Assembly: GCA_963715485.1 (NCBI GenBank)
Contig: OY970244.1
Coordinates: forward strand, 930,001-994,000
From: SG8-30 sp963715485
Lineage (GTDB): Bacteria > Pseudomonadota > Gammaproteobacteria > Steroidobacterales > Steroidobacteraceae
DNA: 64,000 nt
Direction: 5' to 3'
The notes beneath the pieces were generated by a model that was not told the DNA's origin, made no database searches, and saw only the letters and a list, made by a program, of their open reading frames with translations. Position numbers and translations under genes: made by a program. Positions 54,387 to 63,086 of this stretch are shown piece by piece (within the stretch, counting starts at the first letter, position 1; every line of letters starts with the position of its first letter).

Positions 54387-55472
54387 TCACTCGGCGAGCT
54401 TGCTGCCCCGCTTTGCCTTCCTGATCCCCTGGATGATTTCAAGCGCGCTGCGATCGCAGGGCGGCAGTTCGACGTCGCTTTGCCCGAGCGGCGTGATCCG
54501 CTCGCCCCAGCGCACGACGTGGGCGGACCAGGTGAGGCCCGCCCCGAACCCGGTGAGCAACAGGTTTGCATGCGGCTTCACGCGGCCGTCCTCGAGCGCT
54601 TCGACCAGCGCGACCGGGACCGTCGCCGAGGACATGTTGCCGTAGCGCTGTACGTTGACGTAGCAGCGTTCCATCGGGATGCCGGCGCGCTTCGCGACTG
54701 CTTCGATGATGCGCAGGTTGGCCTGGTGCGGCACCACCAGGTCGATGTCGTCGGGTCCCAGCGCACAGGCCTTCAAAACCGTGTCGCAGGCCTTGCTCAT
54801 GCCAACGACCGCGCGCTTGAAGATCTCCTGGCCCTCGAAGTTCCATTGCGTGTCGCCCAGCACCCAGCCCTGGTTGGCGTAGCGCTGGCCCATGCCGTGA
54901 ACCTGCAGGATCTCGCGGACCTCGCCGTAACATCCCAGCTTGTCCGCCAGAACCCCTTCGTCGGCGTCGGTCGGTTGCAGCACGACGGCCGCGCAGCCGT
55001 CACCGAACAGCACGGCGACGTTGCGGTTTTCCCAGTCCATCAGGTGTGAGATCAGCTCGCCGCCGATGACCAGGACGTTCTGGACCGTGCCCTGGCGGAT
55101 CATCGCGCTGCCGGTGGTCAGGCCATACAGGAAGCTGGTGCAGGCGGTATTGATGTCCATCGCCCCGGCGTTCACGGCGCCGAGCCGTTTCTGCAGTCCG
55201 GACGCCATGTTGGGCACCTGCTCGTCCATGCTGCAGGTGCCGAAGATGATCAGGTCGACATCTTCAGCGCCGATGCCAGCGCAGGCGAGCGCGCGCGCCG
55301 CCGACACATAGGCCATCTCGCCCAGCGACACATGGGAAATGCGCCGCTCGCTGATGCCGGTCCGGCTCCTGATCCACTCGTCGTTCGTCTCCAGGAACGT
55401 GCCGATGTCAGCGTTCGAGAGGATGGCCGGCGGCATGCACTTGCCCCAGCCCGTGATGGTTGCGTTCGGCAC
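54387..55472 (-). CDS. 3-oxoacyl-ACP synthase III (FabH-like)
   Basis: A 361-residue thiolase-fold condensing enzyme with an intact catalytic triad: Cys in NTACTSFLYGL, His in VVPHQANLRIIEA, and Asn in QRYGNMSSATVPVAL. The N-terminal TGISERRI and the GGELISHLMD segment also match. It is longer than housekeeping FabH (about 317), with an extra C-terminal tail. Such variants may start branched or unusual fatty acids or take other acyl-CoA primers. The start is a GTG at 55472 after CGGAG. No other fatty-acid genes are adjacent. Confidence 0.88.
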   Translation of the reverse strand: MPNATITGWGKCMPPAILSNADIGTFLETNDEWIRSRTGISERRISHVSLGEMAYVSAARALACAGIGAEDVDLIIFGTCSMDEQVPNMASGLQKRLGAVNAGAMDINTACTSFLYGLTTGSAMIRQGTVQNVLVIGGELISHLMDWENRNVAVLFGDGCAAVVLQPTDADEGVLADKLGCYGEVREILQVHGMGQRYANQGWVLGDTQWNFEGQEIFKRAVVGMSKACDTVLKACALGPDDIDLVVPHQANLRIIEAVAKRAGIPMERCYVNVQRYGNMSSATVPVALVEALEDGRVKPHANLLLTGFGAGLTWSAHVVRWGERITPLGQSDVELPPCDRSALEIIQGIRKAKRGSKLAE

Positions 55473-55733
55473 TGATCGGACTCCGGTAGGTATCCCGGCA
55501 TTCTACCCGGCGGCTTACGACGAACCACTCAGAGGTGGAAAATACAGCTGCTAGCGCCGGTAAACGCTTGATTACAGAGGGCCTCTGGATTTCGGGCGGG
55601 CACGGAGCGGCGCATTCAGGCAACATTCAGCCGTGCAACGTTAAGGTGTTTTCCGAAATGATTGCGCTGTGGGCCTGAGCCTATCATTCCGGCGGCCCGA
55701 ACCCTGATGATCCTGGTTTCAAGGAGATTGACG

Positions 55734-56012
55734 ATGAAGAGCAAGTTGGTGGCCCTGATGATCGCTTCCGGTGCGCTGGCCATGAGCGGCGCGGCGCTGG
55801 CGGGAGATGCCGCGGCGGGCGAGAAGAAGGCCGAGATGTGCATGGATTGCCACGAGCCTGCGGAAGACTTCGCGGACCTGAGCGCCGACGAGATCGCCGG
55901 CAAGATCAATACCATCGTTGCCGGTCAGTTCAAGCACCAGAAGAAGCTGACGCTGTCCGACGCCGACGTTGCGGACATCGCCGCCTACTTCGCCGCCGCC
56001 GACGGCAAGTAA
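55734..56012 (+). CDS. small secreted cytochrome c
   Basis: A 92-residue product from the ATG at 55734, 7 nt after AAGGAG; the frame is open upstream to 55662. A signal peptide (LVALMIASGALAMSGAALAG) is followed by one haem site CMDCH and a class I-like sequence with AGKINTIVAGQFKHQ and ADIAAYFAA. The sixth ligand Met is not obvious, and the short helix 3 may provide His from FKHQKKL. It could be a diheme-less c5-like electron carrier in the periplasm. Confidence 0.85.
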   Translation: MKSKLVALMIASGALAMSGAALAGDAAAGEKKAEMCMDCHEPAEDFADLSADEIAGKINTIVAGQFKHQKKLTLSDADVADIAAYFAAADGK

Positions 56013-56175
56013 TCGGCAATCGCCTGGCATCCGGGCGGGCGCGACGCCCGCCCGGATCGCCTGCCAGACCCGCAGGAACGGAACCCATGCGCGCCACCAG
56101 GCGCGCTGTTGCGTCGTGGCGAGCCTGCGTGACAGTGTGTCCACGCGTGCCGCGGTCGCAGCCGGTTGCGTTACC

Positions 56176-56880
56176 ATGCTTCATCAAGCAGGGATTCGCG
56201 TAGCCGCAAACGTGACCGAACGGACTCCGGTAGTGCTGGTGGATGACCATCCCGTGGTTCGCGATGGGCTGTCGTATCTGCTGGCCGAGCAGCCCGACTT
56301 CGTCGTCGTCGGGGAAGCGGAGGATTCCGATGCCGCACTCGACGTCGTCGCAAGAACCGCGCCACAGGTGGTGGTGCTGGACCTGAGCCTGCAGGGACGC
56401 GAGGCAATCCCCCTGCTGGCGGAACTGCGCCAGCGCTGGCCGCAGCTGCGCGTGCTGGTATTGTCCATGCATGACGAGGATCTCTATGCCGAGCGCCTGA
56501 TCGAGCTCGGCGCCCACGGCTACGTCATGAAACAGGAAGAGCCGGCCGAGTTCCTGCGCGCCCTGCGCCGGGTGGTCGCGGGCGACATTCACCTCAGCCG
56601 CTCTCTTTCCTCTCGCGCGGCGTCCCGGCTGCGCCGCCGTGCCGAGACCGGTGGCACCAGTGTGGCGGTCCTCACGACCCGTGAGCGTGAGGTGCTCGGG
56701 CGGGTGGCACGCGGAATGGACACCCACGAAATCTCCGCGGAGCTCGGCATGAGTCCCAAGACGGTCGACTCGCACCGCCGCAATATCCGCGAGAAACTCG
56801 GCCTCGCCAATGCCCGTGACCTGGTCCGCTACGCGGTACGCTGGGCCCGGGGCGAAGACGATCCAGGCAGCCCGGCATGA
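56176..56880 (+). CDS. NarL/FixJ-family response regulator (first of two)
   Basis: About 234 residues if started at the ATG 56176; a GTG at 56212 is equally possible and closer to the receiver domain, with no strong ribosome site for either. The receiver has VVLVDDHPVVRDGL, the phosphoacceptor in VVVLDLSLQG and a Lys in GAHGYVMKQEEP. The C-terminal LuxR helix-turn-helix has LTTREREVLGRVARG and MSPKTVDSHRRNIREKLG. Its stop overlaps the kinase start in ATGA. Confidence 0.9.
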   Translation: MLHQAGIRVAANVTERTPVVLVDDHPVVRDGLSYLLAEQPDFVVVGEAEDSDAALDVVARTAPQVVVLDLSLQGREAIPLLAELRQRWPQLRVLVLSMHDEDLYAERLIELGAHGYVMKQEEPAEFLRALRRVVAGDIHLSRSLSSRAASRLRRRAETGGTSVAVLTTREREVLGRVARGMDTHEISAELGMSPKTVDSHRRNIREKLGLANARDLVRYAVRWARGEDDPGSPA

Positions 56881-58673
56881 GCGCCGATCCTGCATCGAGT
56901 CGAGCTCCGCGAGCCTCCGTAGCGAACCATTTTGCCGCGCTGGAAGGCGTGGCTGAGCCGGTTCTGGTGGTCGGGGGGCGTGATGAACCCGCCGTGGTGT
57001 ACGCCAATTCGGCCTGTTGCGAAGCCTTCCAGCTGCAACGCAAAGCGATCCTGTCGATGCGCCTGTCCGACTGGCTTGCGCCGGATGCCGCGCGACGTCT
57101 GAGCACAGCCGTAGACCAGGCACTGGCCACCGGCCAGGCTGAATGCCGGGAAGTCGATCGGTTCGGCACGGTGGTACGACTGAAGCGCGTCGAGCTCGGC
57201 GGTCGACGCTATTGCGTCATCACCATCAAGCCATGGCAACAGGGCGATGAAGCCGAGCGGTCCAACGCGGAATTGCGCCACCGGGTTGGTCAGCTCATGT
57301 CCGCGATGGATCTCGATGCGATGGCCGCCTGGACCTGGTGGCGCGACCGGGACCGGATCGAAGTGGACTACCGGAGCAGCGACGGCAGTGCCCCGCGACT
57401 GCAATCCAGGAGCATGGGCGAGTTTCTCGAGCGGGTCCTCGAGCAGGATCGAGAGCTCGTCCGGCGGACCGTGGATGATGCGCTGTCGACAGAGCAGGTC
57501 TACCGGTTCGAGTTTCGCATCCGCAGGCCCGATGGCGATACGCGATGGTTTGGCACCGCGGTCAAGCGGTTTCACGATGAGCACGGCTCGTTGGCGGGCC
57601 TGGTCGGCGCGACCCGCGACGTCACGGCCCGCAAGAAATTCTATGCGGACCTGGCCGAGAGCGAGGGACGGCTGCGATCGATCCTCGAGGCCGAACCGGA
57701 GTGCATCAAGGTCGTGGACAGGGCCGGAAGGTTGCAGCTGATGAACCCGGCAGGCCTGGGCCTTCTGGAGGCGGACGACGCGCAGCAGGTCCTCGGCCGC
57801 CCGGTGATCGACCTGGTCGCTCCCGAGTATCGCGACGCCGTTCAGTCGCTGTATCAAGAGGTGATGACTGGCCAGTCCGGTGTCCTGGAATTCGAAATCG
57901 TCGGGCTGAAGGGTGGCCGGTGCCGGGTAGAGAGCCATGTCGCGCCGTTGCGCGACGCCCAGGGAGCGGTGGTTGCCGCGCTGGCGATCACCCGCGACGT
58001 GAGCGAGCTCAGGATGCTGGCCCGGGAGATCATCGAAGCGTCGAATCGCGAGCAGGAGCGGATCGGGCATGACCTGCACGATGGCGTCGGGCAGGAGCTG
58101 ACCGGCATCGCGCTCATGCTCAAGGGCCTGCAGGGCCGGCTTCACAAGCCGTCAATGGATGTCGAGCGCGACATCGGGGACATCCTGCAACTGGTGAACG
58201 CCGCGATCCGCAGCACGCGTTCGCTGGCACACGGTCTTTCACCCGTGACCGTGGAGCGCGGTGGACTCGAGCCGGCGCTGCGTGCACTGGTCGAGCGGAC
58301 GCGCGGGACCTCCGGCCTGAAGCTGCGTTTCACCAGCCGCGGCTGGTGCGCAGCGCGGCAGGACCCGGCCACCGACCTGCATCTCTATCGCATCGCCCAG
58401 GAATCGCTGAACAACGTGGTTCGCCATGCGGGGGCGCGGCGGGTCAGCGTCAGCATCGGAATGACGGACTCGCAGCTGAGCCTGAAGATTACTGACGACG
58501 GCAAGGGCGTCGACCCGCATGCGCCATCGGCCGCCGGGCTGGGTTTGAAGATCATGGGTTACCGCGCGCAGATGATTGGCGCGCGGCTCAGCGTGACCCC
58601 GCGGCGAGGCGGCGGGACGGTGATTGCCTTGACCTGTCCGAGCCAGACGCGCGACGCGCGCGGGTCCACGTGA
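56877..58673 (+). CDS. PAS-domain histidine kinase, HisKA_3 type
   Basis: A 598-residue soluble kinase. Three PAS-like domains lie in the first about 380 residues (around 20-115, 145-260 and 265-380); the second and third share the WFGTAVKRFHDEHGS and ESHVAPLRDAQGAV type tails. The phosphoacceptor is in QERIGHDLHDGVGQELTG, of the NarX/DegS class, and the HATPase region has NNVVRHAGARRVSV and GLGLKIMGYRAQ. No membrane segment, so it senses an internal signal. It is sandwiched between two NarL-type regulators with ATGA and GTGA overlaps. Confidence 0.92.
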   Translation: MSADPASSRAPRASVANHFAALEGVAEPVLVVGGRDEPAVVYANSACCEAFQLQRKAILSMRLSDWLAPDAARRLSTAVDQALATGQAECREVDRFGTVVRLKRVELGGRRYCVITIKPWQQGDEAERSNAELRHRVGQLMSAMDLDAMAAWTWWRDRDRIEVDYRSSDGSAPRLQSRSMGEFLERVLEQDRELVRRTVDDALSTEQVYRFEFRIRRPDGDTRWFGTAVKRFHDEHGSLAGLVGATRDVTARKKFYADLAESEGRLRSILEAEPECIKVVDRAGRLQLMNPAGLGLLEADDAQQVLGRPVIDLVAPEYRDAVQSLYQEVMTGQSGVLEFEIVGLKGGRCRVESHVAPLRDAQGAVVAALAITRDVSELRMLAREIIEASNREQERIGHDLHDGVGQELTGIALMLKGLQGRLHKPSMDVERDIGDILQLVNAAIRSTRSLAHGLSPVTVERGGLEPALRALVERTRGTSGLKLRFTSRGWCAARQDPATDLHLYRIAQESLNNVVRHAGARRVSVSIGMTDSQLSLKITDDGKGVDPHAPSAAGLGLKIMGYRAQMIGARLSVTPRRGGGTVIALTCPSQTRDARGST

Positions 58674-59362
58674 GCGCTACGGGCACCGGACAGCCCGACG
58701 GATCGGTGGCGGAGCGCGGTGCCCCCCGTCGCCGCGTGCTGCTGGTGGACGACCATCCGATTGTGCTCAAGGGCCTGCGCCGGCTGATCGAGAATGAAGC
58801 TGACCTCGAGGTCTGCGCGGAGGCGGAGGGTGTCCGTGAGGCGCGTGCCGCGATTCGTCGACACCAACCCGACCTGGCAGTCGTCGACATCTCGCTCAAG
58901 GATGGGGACGGCCTCGAGCTGGTGAAGGACCTGCGGGCCCAGTACCCGGCGTTACCGGTGCTGGTCTTGTCCATGCATGACGAGTCGGTCTATGCGGAGC
59001 GGATGCTGGCGGCCGGCGCCAACGGCTACATCATGAAGCAGGCCGCGAGTGAGCAGTTCATGGAGGCGCTACGTAAGGTCCTGGCGGGCGGAATCTACGT
59101 CAGCGACACCATCGAGGCACGCCTGGCACGCGGTACGGTGCGAGGAGAGGTCCCGGCTTCGCAGGATCCGATCGGGCAGCTGTCGAACCGCGAGTTGCAG
59201 ATCCTGCGGATGATTGGCCGTGGCCTGTCGACCCGGCAGGTGGCGGACACACTCAACCTGAGCATCAAGACCATCGAGGCACACCGCCAGCGCATCAAGC
59301 ACAAGCTCGGCCTGAAGACCGGCGCGCAGCTGGTGAACTTCGCGGTCAGCTGGAGCGAATAA
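58670..59362 (+). CDS. NarL/FixJ-family response regulator (second of two)
   Basis: A 230-residue product from a GTG overlapping the kinase stop. Receiver motifs are VLLVDDHPIVLKGL, LAVVDISLKDGDG and NGYIMKQAASEQF; the LuxR helix-turn-helix has LSNRELQILRMIGRG and LSIKTIEAHRQRIKHKLG. It is similar in pattern to the first regulator (both share VLVLSMHDE then YAERM/L) and likely arose by duplication. The stop lies inside a GGGGACAGTCCC-type repeat. Confidence 0.92.
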   Translation: MSATGTGQPDGSVAERGAPRRRVLLVDDHPIVLKGLRRLIENEADLEVCAEAEGVREARAAIRRHQPDLAVVDISLKDGDGLELVKDLRAQYPALPVLVLSMHDESVYAERMLAAGANGYIMKQAASEQFMEALRKVLAGGIYVSDTIEARLARGTVRGEVPASQDPIGQLSNRELQILRMIGRGLSTRQVADTLNLSIKTIEAHRQRIKHKLGLKTGAQLVNFAVSWSE

Positions 59363-59497
59363 AGGGGACAGTCCCTCTTTTTCTGTCGCATTGATTCTGT
59401 TGAGGGAGGAACCAGACAATGGGGACAGTCCCTGGTCCTGAGCCTCCTCGGCTCATTAAATCAATGAGTTACAGGAAAGGGACTGTCTTCATTTTTC
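59361..59497. repeat. GGGGACAGTCCC repeat island, inverted ends
   Basis: GGGGACAGTCCC occurs at 59364-59375 and 59421-59432, and in inverted form (GGGACTGTC) at 59479-59487. The outer copies are flanked by T-rich runs (TCTTTTT at 59376; ATTTTTC at 59491). No transposase is present. The unit looks like a REP-type element of the kind spread by RAYT (Y1) transposases; this is from memory. Confidence 0.65.
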
Positions 59498-59591
59498 GAT
59501 TCCAACCATTCCGGCTTAGCGCGCTTCTAACCCTTCGAAGCCAGTGCGACCGGGGTACGCTCGGTCCACCAGGCAGACGGGAGGCACGCAG

Positions 59592-60155
59592 TTGACGGAG
59601 CCGGTGCAAAGGCCCGAGCCGGGCGAGGCGGAACTGATCGCCCAAGCCAGGGCCGGCGACACGACCGCCTTCGAGCGCCTCTACCGCGCCCACGTGGCGC
59701 GCGTTCACGGCCTCTGCTTGCGGATGACCCGTCACCAGCAGACCGCCGAGGACCTGACGCAGGAGACCTTCGTGAACGCCTGGCGCAGCCTGTCGACCTT
59801 CGAGGGACGCAGTGGCTTCGGCACCTGGTTGCACCGCATCGCGGTGAACGCCGTGCTGGCCCGCAGCCGTTCCCCGCAGGGGCGCGGCGAGGTCAGCATC
59901 ACGGACTTCGATGGCGAGGACCGCGAGTTCGAGGCGCACGACGGCATGGACACTGCCACGCCGCTCGACCTGGAGCGCGCGATCGAGACGCTGCCCGAGG
60001 GCGCGCGCGACATCATGGTGTTGTACGGCGTGTACGGCTACAGCCACGAGGAGGCGGCCGACATGCTCGGCGTGGCAGTCGGGACCTGCAAGGCCCAGCT
60101 GCACCGCGCGCGCCGGCTGCTGAGGGAACGCATGGGTATGGAGGCAGGCGCATGA
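59592..60155 (+). CDS. ECF-type RNA polymerase sigma factor
   Basis: About 187 residues from a TTG at 59592, placed 8 nt after GGGAGG. Sigma region 2 is seen in YRAHVARVHGLCLRMTRH, AEDLTQETFVNAWRSL and a WLHRIAVNAVL, and region 4 in LPEGARDIMVLYGVYGYSHE and VAVGTCKAQLHRARRLL. It precedes an anti-sigma-like gene overlapping in ATGA, the common arrangement for ECF sigma factors. The target regulon is unknown. Confidence 0.92.
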   Translation: MTEPVQRPEPGEAELIAQARAGDTTAFERLYRAHVARVHGLCLRMTRHQQTAEDLTQETFVNAWRSLSTFEGRSGFGTWLHRIAVNAVLARSRSPQGRGEVSITDFDGEDREFEAHDGMDTATPLDLERAIETLPEGARDIMVLYGVYGYSHEEAADMLGVAVGTCKAQLHRARRLLRERMGMEAGA

Positions 60156-60745
60156 GCACCATCCAGTTCGGACGCGACGAGCGCGAGCGCGACCCGCTGC
60201 TGAGCAAGGTCGCCGCGCTGCCGAAGGAGATCGAGCCGTCGCGCGACCTGTGGCCCGACATCCGCGCACGGCTCGAACAGCCCGCCCCGATGCCGCAGTC
60301 GGCACCGCGCGGCCTGTCCTGGTCCTGGGCGCTGGCGGCCGGCGTCGCCGTGGCCTCGGTGTCGGCACTGTTCACCTGGATGGCGGTGCGTGCACCCGGC
60401 GATGGCCCCGCCCAGATGGCGGCGCTTGCGCCGACCCCGGTCGAGTCGCTGCAGCCGGTGTCCTACGGCGAATATGCGCGGCTGGGCCCGGAATACGTCG
60501 AGACCCGCGCGCAGATGCTGGACCAGTTCAAGTCACGGCTGGCGACGCTGCCCGACGAGACGCGCGTCCGCATCGAGCAGGACCTGGCAACCATCCAGAA
60601 GGCGGCGAATGACATCGACGTCGCCCTGGCTGCCGATCCCTCGAGCAGGCTGCTGAACAAGCTGCTGCTCAGCACCTACCAGGAAGAAATGAGGCTTTAC
60701 ACCAGAGTGGCGGCACCCGGCGAAGCCGGCCGCCAGAGGACCTGA
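60152..60745 (+). CDS. putative anti-sigma factor, single-pass membrane protein
   Basis: A 197-residue protein overlapping the sigma stop (ATGA). The N-terminal about 50 residues are cytoplasmic and charged, with DLWPDIRARLEQP, followed by one membrane segment (WALAAGVAVASVSALFTWM) and a periplasmic helical domain. No HxxxCxxC zinc motif is visible, so it is a non-ZAS type. The periplasmic part (LDQFKSRLATLPDE) would receive the signal. Assignment rests mainly on context. Confidence 0.75.
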   Translation: MSTIQFGRDERERDPLLSKVAALPKEIEPSRDLWPDIRARLEQPAPMPQSAPRGLSWSWALAAGVAVASVSALFTWMAVRAPGDGPAQMAALAPTPVESLQPVSYGEYARLGPEYVETRAQMLDQFKSRLATLPDETRVRIEQDLATIQKAANDIDVALAADPSSRLLNKLLLSTYQEEMRLYTRVAAPGEAGRQRT

Positions 60746-60747
60746 CC

Positions 60748-61641
60748 ATGAACATTCGCTATGCAACCATCGCCATGACCGCGCCTGCTGGCCACGCCCG
60801 CCGCCGAGGCGGTCCAGAACATCGATCGCAGCCTGCCGACCGGCGCGACCCCATCGGTCGAGATCAGCAACGTGCAGGGGCGCGTCAGCGTGGTCGCCTG
60901 GGACGGCCTGGAGGTCAAGGTCACCGGCACGATCGAGAACGACAAGACCCAGCTCGAGTTCTCGGGCGACGCAGCGCCACGTGGTGATCAAGGTCCGCCC
61001 CGAGTCGGACAACTACCGGCGCCACGACGACGCCAATCTCGACATCCGCGTGCCGAAGGGCGCATCGCTCGACATCAACACGGTCAGCGCCAACATCGAC
61101 GTCCAGGGCGTGCTTGGCGAGCAGCGGCTCGAGTCGGTGAGCGGCGACGTCACCACGACGGCCTTCGACGAGCAGCTCGACCTGCGCACCATCAGCGGCG
61201 ACGCCAAGGTCAGTGGCAGCGGCGGCACGGTGCGGATCCAGGCGGAGAGCACCAGCGGCGACGTGACGGTGCGCGACGTCGCCGGCGAGCTGGAGGCCCA
61301 GTCGGTGAGCGGCGACGTCGAGTTCGAGATGGGAATGGCTTCGCGCGTGCAGGTCGAGACGGTGTCGGGCAACGTCAAGGGCAGCCTGACCCTGACGGAC
61401 AATGCCCGGCTCGAGGCGGAAAGCGTCTCCGGCAGCGTCAACCTGCGCTTCGGCCAGCCGGTCAACGGCGAGTTCGACCTCGAGACCTTCAGCGGCGGCA
61501 TCGACAACTGCTTCGGTCCGGACGCGGAGCGCAAGAGCAAGTACGCGCCCGGCACCGAAGCTGAGCTTCACGCAGGGCAACGGCGGCGCGCGCGTGAGCA
61601 TCGACACCCTGTCGGGCAACATCACGATCTGCGACAAGTAG
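60748..61641 (+). CDS. DUF4097-type beta-strand repeat protein, three frameshifts
   Basis: Pieces in three frames form one protein of about 297 residues: a signal peptide (MNIRYATIAMT, then LLATPAAEA), then VQGRVSVVAWDGLEVKV, and a long run of right-handed beta-helix-like repeats in which SGDV/SGDA recurs every about 20 residues (SVSGDVTTTAFD; TISGDAKVSGSG; STSGDVTVRDV; SVSGDVEFEMG), ending VSIDTLSGNITICDK. Breaks lie near 60780, 60976 and 61555, each in the same direction. Secreted or periplasmic; role unknown. It is third in the sigma/anti-sigma operon and a plausible target of that system. Confidence 0.85.
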
Positions 61642-61761
61642 CCTGAAACGCGGCCTTTGCGCGACGGCCGGCCCCCTGGGTCGGCCGTCTTGCGTCGAGA
61701 CCCGAACAGGCGGGCCGGGCGTCGCTGGTAGAATCGCCGCACTGCCCGTGTCCTGGAATCC

Positions 61762-63086
61762 ATGCGCCCCATCCGGATCCTGCTGTTGACGATCGCCGCC
61801 CTGGCGACGACCCTGGCCGTGCTTGCACTGGGCCTGTACGCGATCGCGCGCCTGTCGTGGTCCGAGGCACGCGCTGCCGGGTGGCTGACCGCCGGGCTTG
61901 GCCTGCCGGTCGAGATCGGCGCAGCTGACCCTGGGCTACTTCCCGCAACCCTGGGTGGAAGTCGAACAGCTGTCGGTCGCGGCGAGCGCCGCGGCGGCAG
62001 CCGACAAGCTGCTTGAAGTGGAGCGTGTCAGGATCGTGGTGCCCTGGCGCACGGCGCTGGGGCGCGGCGAGCGGATCGCGCGCGTCGAGGTGGAGTCTCC
62101 CCGGGTCCACCTGCAGGTGGATGCCGCGGGCCAGGCGAACTGGGACGAGCTGGTCGAGCGGCTGTCCGCGCTCGGTGGCGACGAGCCACTGACCGGATCG
62201 CTCGGCAGTACTCGAGGTGGAGGGCGGCAGCATCGGCTATCGAAACCAGCAGGATGACTCGGTCGTCGAGGTGACCGGCCTGACGCTCTCCGGCCGCGAC
62301 ATCCTCCCGGGCGAGTTCTTCCCGGTGGAGTTCCGCGCCGCCATCCAGTCCGCCGGCTACGTGCTGCACGCGGCCTTCGAGGGTGCAGGCGATGCTCGAC
62401 CCGGATCGCGATCGCTATGCGGGACAGGACCTGACCTTCAGCGGCTGGCTCGGCGGCGGCGAGCTCGGGCTCGGCGGCGTGGAACTGGCCGCGGACCTCG
62501 ACAGCATTCGCGCCGACCTGGCGGCCGACACCGCTGGGTGTTCGCGGGCTCGAGTTCGACGGCCTCGGGGTCAAGGCCGGCGCCGAACTCGACCTGGCGG
62601 CGCTCGACGCCTCGCCGGTCGCGCACTTCAAGCTGGCAACCGAGCCGTTTGCGCCGAGGACCATCGGCCATACGCTCAAGAGGCCCTTGCCTGAGACCAC
62701 CGATCCGGCGGCGCTGGCGCGCGCGGTGATCAGTCTGCGCGGCGAATGGAGCGCCGGCCGGCTGCAGCTCGATGATATCCGGGGAGAACTCGACGACAGC
62801 CGGTTCAGCGGCACGCTGTTGCTGCCCGCCGCCGGGTTGCCACCGGTCATCCGCCTGGACGTGGACCAGGTCGACCTCGATCGCTATCTCCCGCCGGCGT
62901 CCGCGGAGACGACAGAGCCAGGCATCGCCCCAGGCGGCGCTCCAGTCGCTTGCGGCCGAACTGCAGTCGCGGACGGTCGACGCCGAGATCACCATCGGCG
63001 TGGCCCGCGCCGCCGGCGTGACGGCGCGCGAGCTGAAGCTGACCCTGGTGCCGGATGCGCCGGCGGCGGCGAAGGCGCAGCCGTGA
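61762..63086 (+). CDS. AsmA-family protein, five frameshifts
   Basis: An N-terminal membrane anchor (ILLLTIAALATTLAVLALGL) precedes AsmA-type sequence in successive frames: LTLGYFPQPWVEVEQLSV, GSIGYRNQQDDSVVEVTG, QAMLDPDRDRYAGQDLTF, GLEFDGLGVKAGAELDLAAL and then LDQVDL-like VDQVDLDRYLPP, to the end at 63086. Breaks are near 61925, 62212, 62388, 62537 and 62938, all of one sense. AsmA proteins bridge the periplasm and take part in outer-membrane lipid homeostasis. At about 440 residues it is shorter than E. coli AsmA (617). Coupled to mutY. Confidence 0.83.
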
